64,000 bases of DNA from Anagrus nilaparvatae (taxonomy: Eukaryota; Arthropoda; Insecta; Hymenoptera; Mymaridae). Position 1 is the stretch's first letter; each line of letters starts with the position of its first letter. The stretch is from contig JAKSXM010000156.1 of NCBI GenBank assembly GCA_022575985.1, positions 2,108,001 through 2,172,000 on the forward strand, in the 5' to 3' direction. Shown in pieces: positions 59,166-64,000 of this stretch. The position numbers and the translations under genes were made by a program. The notes beneath the pieces were generated by a model that was given only the letters and a program-made list of their open reading frames with translations, was not told the DNA's origin and did no database searches.

Positions 59166-60165
59166 TGTTGAAGGAGGATAATTATGAATTGGGAAGGTAA
59201 TTGCGTAATTTTGCCTTTGTTTAAGGTTTTAAATTACTTGATTGCTTATATATTTTCAATACCCAAAATTATTTTTTTGGGATTATTCATTTTAAAGCCG
59301 CTAAATTAAAATATAATGATATCATGATTTTAGCAAAAATGGGAAGCCATTTAGAGGCGAAATTATGAAAAAATAATGTCAAATTCAAATTCAACGATAA
59401 ATTTGACTAAATAATATATTTTTAAACTATATTTTCAATACTCTTCTAACTTGTTTGGTTAATAGATTACAAAAAATTTGTATAAAAAAATGAAAAATGA
59501 CTAAAAAACGTAATGAGAGTCTAATTAAAATTTATTTACCCCTAAGTAACTAAAAAATTAAGTAACTAAAAATTTATATCTTGTGTATCTAAAAAACAGT
59601 ATCCAAAGTAGGATGAATCAGATGACTTGTTCTGGAAATCATATATTACTTCTTATATTTATTTACATTTCCATTGGGCATATCAGGCCAACATGCCCAT
59701 ATATACTGCAGACAAATGTATTAAAATAAAGTTCTAATTTATTCATAATGATAAAAAAAAAAAAAAATTACACTATAACACAAGCCAATGATATGAGTGT
59801 AAAAATTCGTTTCATTATTTAAAAATGAAGCTATTTAAATTCTGCTCACAAACCAACTCGCAAAGAAAGAAGAGCTATTTTTTCATATATAGAAAGTAGT
59901 TAATATTGTGGTCAAAGAAAACGTTTCAAAGCATGAATATAGAGTTTTAATATGAACAAAGAAAAGAAAAAACGAGGTAATTTTAATGGAGGCACCTACT
60001 AAATTTGTAGAACTTAAACTATTTCTTTTCACATTTTTTTATTGGATCTTGTTTACAAGATATCTTAGTTTATTTTAGTATCTATGAATACGTGTCTTTG
60101 TATGTGTAAAAAATATTATTTTTTTCTTTTTAGTACGTAAATTCTTAATTTAAAATATAAAATAT
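59166..60165. other. AT-rich stretch, nothing assigned
   Basis: No coding frame, RNA gene or ordered repeat recognised. Confidence 0.4.
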
Positions 60166-60285
60166 TTTTTTGGTTCCACATAGAGGAACCACTGTGATCG
60201 GTCAAAATTTCTTTTCTGATTTTTTTGGCATATAAGCACGTTTTGAGACCTCAGGAAGCTAAAAAACCGGGTTTAAAAAAAAATC

Positions 60286-60344
<59 letters not shown>

Positions 60345-62080
60345 ATGTATGTATGTTGGACTGTAACCGGTGATATTTCACAACAAGTATAACATTAAGA
60401 CCCAATTTTTTTTTCAAAATTTTGTTTACCAAAAAATCTCGAGGTACTTTTTTTTTTAATTTGGATGTAATACCTCATTTTTTCTATGAAAGTACTGATA
60501 TCTAAAAGTATCGTTTTTACTCGATATCTCGAATCTTATAATTTAATTTTTGAAAATTTTTTTCTCAAAATTTTTTTCACCAAAAAATACAAAAAATATC
60601 AATTTTTTTTTCTATATGGACGCAGTACTTAATTTATTTCTGTGGAATTACTAATTTTAGAAATATTGTTTATAGTAATTTTTTGGACCTGATACTGAAT
60701 TTTTTCAAAATTTTTGTTCTCATCATTTAAAAAAAATAAAAATAAAAAAAACTGCAATATATTTTTTTCATTTTGGATATAGTACCTAATTTTTTCGGCT
60801 AGCTTTAGAAAAGAATCACATATAAATGTAACTAAAAGTACAACTTCAAAAAGTTAAATCTTTTAGAAAATATAAAGATGCTTTTATATTTGTGATTTTT
60901 TTAATATAATAATAAGATTAAAAGTTAAAATATCAAACATAAAATAGCGAAAAAGAAAAGTGAAGTCTTTAATTTAAGTCAAATTATTTTTTATAAAATA
61001 TAGTTATTTACTTCAAAATTAGATAATATTTAAATTTAATATTTTTTCTTTGAATAAAAAAGAACACAGGTACTTCAAAATAACTTTTATAAATATACTG
61101 TAAAAAAGGCAAATTATGAAAAAAATGTAAAAAGTTCTTATTGAAGTTTCTTTTTTTCTACTTCTTTTATTATATAAATAAAAAGCTTTTTCATATATAT
61201 AAATGTGTATATATAAAATAATAATGTTTATTTTCGATTTATATTTATATTTATAAAAAATAGGAATTTTTCAAAGTTTTATGAAAAAAATATGTTTTTA
61301 TTTTAAAAAATATTATATATATATATATTTTTACGAGTTTACGAAAAATCAATATAGCAAATAAAATAAATTATATTTTATAAAAAATAAATTTGTAAAT
61401 TGGCTCAGGTAATTTCGGTAAAAGAAATTTCTTTTTGCTTTTTTTTTATGACAGAGTAATAAAATAAAAATTTTACAAAGGCAAAGGGAATTGACGATAG
61501 ATTTCCCTTATCAAACCGTTTCTGAGCCGACGAACTAGTAAATACGAGTAGAGCTTTTTTGAATTGATTGAATATTCAACCAATTGCAATTCAACCAGAT
61601 TCCGTATCAGATCCAAAAAAATTACTATCAACCAACTTTCTAAAACTAGTACTCTCATAGAAATAAATTAGGTACTACGTCCAAAGAGAAAAAAAATTTG
61701 GTGTTTTTTGTATTTTTTTGTAGCGAAAATTTTGGGAAAAAAATTTTCAAAAAATTAATTATCAGATTCGAGATATCGAGTAAAAATCGTACTTTCAAAT
61801 ATAAGTACTTTCATGGAAATAAATTAGGTATTACATCCAAATTAAAAAAAAAAAAAGTACCTCGAGCTTTTTTGGTGAAAAAATTTTTGAAAAAAAAATT
61901 AGGTCTTAATTCCATAATGGTTGTGAAATTTCACCGGTTACATACATACACACACGCACACAGACTTTTTTTAAAAACCGGGTTTTTAGCTTCCTGAGGT
62001 CCCAAAACGTGCTAAAATGCCAAAAAATCAAAAATCAAAATTTGAGCCATCATAAAGATTCCTCATTGAGGAACCAAAAA
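60166..62080. mobile_element. 1.9-kb element with about 0.5-kb inverted arms
   Basis: Left arm about 60166-60720 and right arm about 61600-62080 are reverse complements. Outermost TTTTTGGTTCC and GGAACCAAAAA, then ATAAGCACGTTTTGAGACCT, an internal microsatellite, GTAACCGGTGATATTTCAC and TCGATATCTCGAATC. The middle 880 bp are AT-rich without a transposase. No target duplication is certain. The field at 8240-9648 is built of the same modules. Confidence 0.78.
60288..60356. repeat. (TG)n/(TGTA)n microsatellite
   Basis: About 20 TG dinucleotides followed by six to seven ATGT units, inside the left arm of the 60-kb element. The right arm has a short CACACA counterpart at 61945. Confidence 0.95.
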
Positions 62081-62264
62081 TTATCTGTGCGTCCATTAAA
62101 AGTGAATTAATTTTATAATACATATACTATAAATTAGTGGTTTTGTATGTTCTACTTCATTTGGCTCTAAAGCTGAGGAATGACTAATTAAAAACATAAT
62201 TCTACATAAGTAATAACGTCCTTACTTAAATTATATAATTGTACGAAAATTAATAAAGAATCAG

Positions 62265-62560
62265 GAGGCTTTTGGAAATAGGTCAAAGTGGTATGATCTC
62301 AATCTAGCACTGCATGGATGAGGAGGAGACTATTGAGCATACCTTTTTGCAATTTGCTGTTTACTTCTGGTAAAAAATTGCAGAGTACGCGAGAGGTGCA
62401 TTAAAAAAAGAATAAAATTATCATGGATAATGACCATCAAGGAAAAGTCCAAAGTAAGATGGTGGAATATCCTATTATATTAGTCTAGGCTACTTGTTCC
62501 GAACCAAAATTATTCTTATGAAAAGGCCGTGGAAAAAGAAAAATTAAATTTATCTTTTTA
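62265..62560 (+). pseudogene. Relic of a non-LTR polyprotein C-terminus
   Basis: A decayed frame gives CMDEEETIEHTFLQFAVYFW, a stop, then KIAEYARGALKKE. The pattern C..x-EEETxEHTxLQ-C matches the C-terminal zinc-knuckle region (C-x-x-C...ExxEHxxxxC) of RTE/R1/jockey-type elements that lies after the RT. The second cysteine pair is degraded and several stops occur, so it is long dead. Confidence 0.6.
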
Positions 62561-63479
62561 AATTTTTTATACTTTCAAGTAATTTGCAAACGTTTGCAGA
62601 AAAAAAAATTTATTTGCTTACAGAAATTTTATTTATTGCATGAATTTATCGTTTTTTTTGCTTTCTAAACTACAAATTGTAATGTTTCATTAAACTTAGT
62701 ATTAATTTGGAGTATATTTTTTTATATTTGATTGATTCGAATAAGAAAACATAAGTTTTCATCAAATATAAATTTATTTCATAAAATTGAAACATTATTG
62801 TTGCAGGATATATTGAAAATTGATAAAATATAACGCTGTGATGCAAATGCTGTTATTTTATGGACTTATCGTAATAAATAATAATTTATTTTCAAATACC
62901 GTCTACAGGCAAATATACTCATTATTTTCTGTTTTTAATTCAGAAACTTATAGTAAAATATCTGCTGCTACTTTATATATGCATTTTCGAATGGCTAGTA
63001 ATTGATTTATAACTAGTTCAAAATAAAATTTTTTTACTTTAAAATAGTAATTTATTGATAAATAAATTATTCTATAAGGTTTTGTAAATAATTACTCAAG
63101 TTCTTAATTCTTAAAATGTAATTTATTTTGTAGATTTAAGGTCCCATACTCTTGAATAAATTTTATATTATAAAAATTTCAAGATTTAAATTATAAAGTA
63201 ATGGGCGATATAAATAAAAATGACAATAATTATTTAAATTGTTATTTTGTTATTTTCTCATTTTTTATTTTACATTTGCTTTATTTCAAATTTTAAACTA
63301 AACTTTTGTAAATAAACGTGCTCGCACAATATTTTCTTTATACACTTTTTACCTATAATTAAGTAAACAATTATGTATAAATAAAAACATTAATCAATCA
63401 ATCAATAATTAAAAAAAATAATTGAAATTGCTGCATTATCTGCAAATTGTATTAATTTGAAACTTTCTTCAATTATTTT
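62561..63479. other. AT-rich stretch, nothing assigned
   Basis: A TTGTTGCAG acceptor-like site at 62799-62807 precedes only eight codons before a stop. No other feature. Confidence 0.4.
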
Positions 63480-63950
63480 TTTTAAGTCAGCTTGATGTAT
63501 AGGTTACAATAGAGGGCAAATCACCCCTCTTTGAGATACCTATTTGTAGTGCAGATTTCATCTGTCTCCAATTTTAAAATGTAAACTTCTAGCAGTTAGC
63601 GAATTTCAAATAAAATAGAGCATACGGGGAGCCATACCCATTTGCTGCAGTTTTTTAAATAATACTTCTGGAAGTGCATAGTTCTAGGCTCCTTTATATC
63701 TAAAAAAATAGCAACGACATGATTATTTTCTTTAAAGGCTTTTATAATCTCTGAGTGAAGTATTGCAGCATTATCCATACACGAACCAGATCTTCTAAAT
63801 CTATAATGTGACTGTGGTAATAGGTTGTAATGTTCCAGCCACCAGATTAATCTGTTAGTAACCATTGTTTCAAATATTTTACACAGACATGACGCAAGTG
63901 ATATAAATCTTAGGTCTTAGTTTATCAGCAGATACTGCTTCCATTCTTAG
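63480..63950 (-). pseudogene. Non-LTR reverse transcriptase fragment with frameshifts
   Basis: Minus-strand RT core of another jockey-like family. It starts with KLRP (about 63920), shifts frame near 63905, then reads ISLASCLCKIFETMVTNRLI, WWLEHYNLLP, SHYRFRRSGSCMDNAAI, and VVAIFLDIK with the first catalytic Asp. A second shift near 63690 is followed by LPEVLFKKLQQMGMAPRML and, after stops, VSQRGVICPLL, a decayed GVPQGxVLSPLLF. The YADD region is absent. It reaches close to the window edge and may continue beyond it. Confidence 0.82.
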
Positions 63951-64000
63951 GCCTCCAATTCTTTTGCACAGAAAAAAAACAAAAATTTATTTTTTAATAT

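Overview
This is a very AT-rich, gene-poor stretch of an animal nuclear genome, most likely an insect. The evidence is a complete 5S rRNA gene of arthropod type near 20.6 kb, the last two exons of what looks like an odorant-binding protein (OBP) gene at 1.3-2.0 kb with standard GT-AG splicing, and relics of at least five non-LTR retrotransposons and two hAT transposons. Nothing looks bacterial or organellar. The order of insect is not settled: the 5S 3' half recalls hemipteran sequences from memory, but AT-rich parasitoid wasps are also possible.

Layout. 0-10 kb: the OBP 3' end, then a 1.25-kb palindromic element starting 24 bp after its stop codon, a hairpin repeat, a TA-flanked MITE, a 318-bp tandem duplication, and an AT-rich modular repeat field (8.2-9.65 kb). 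10-16 kb: mostly unexplained AT-rich DNA with two possible exons, and the first of two copies of a 1.4-kb TA-flanked element. 16.4-20.8 kb: a jockey-like reverse-transcriptase ORF split by a 2,086-bp hAT element with perfect 8-bp target duplications and striking terminal arrays, followed by the 5S gene. 25-30 kb: a poly(A)-tailed second retrotransposon and a hAT relic. 30.4-31.8 kb: the second, inverted copy of the 1.4-kb element. 33.9-40.5 kb: a dense nest of TTAA-flanked and foldback elements, including a 12-unit array of about 138 bp and inverted copies of it. 41-50 kb: further foldback elements and a second TTAA palindromic element. 53.5-56.5 kb: a degenerate non-LTR 3' end, a 25-bp/150-bp higher-order minisatellite and a cysteine-rich terminal exon. 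60-62 kb: an element with roughly 0.5-kb inverted arms. The window ends in two more non-LTR relics.

What ties the window together is repeat biology rather than a pathway. Many structurally different foldback elements carry the same short core (near GGTTTTTTGGGTCGCTGA), often in both arms, and another dispersed family has ends built on ACATG-GAA-CATGT. Host coding evidence is limited to the OBP exons, the 5S gene and a handful of splice-site-bounded candidate exons that I cannot name.
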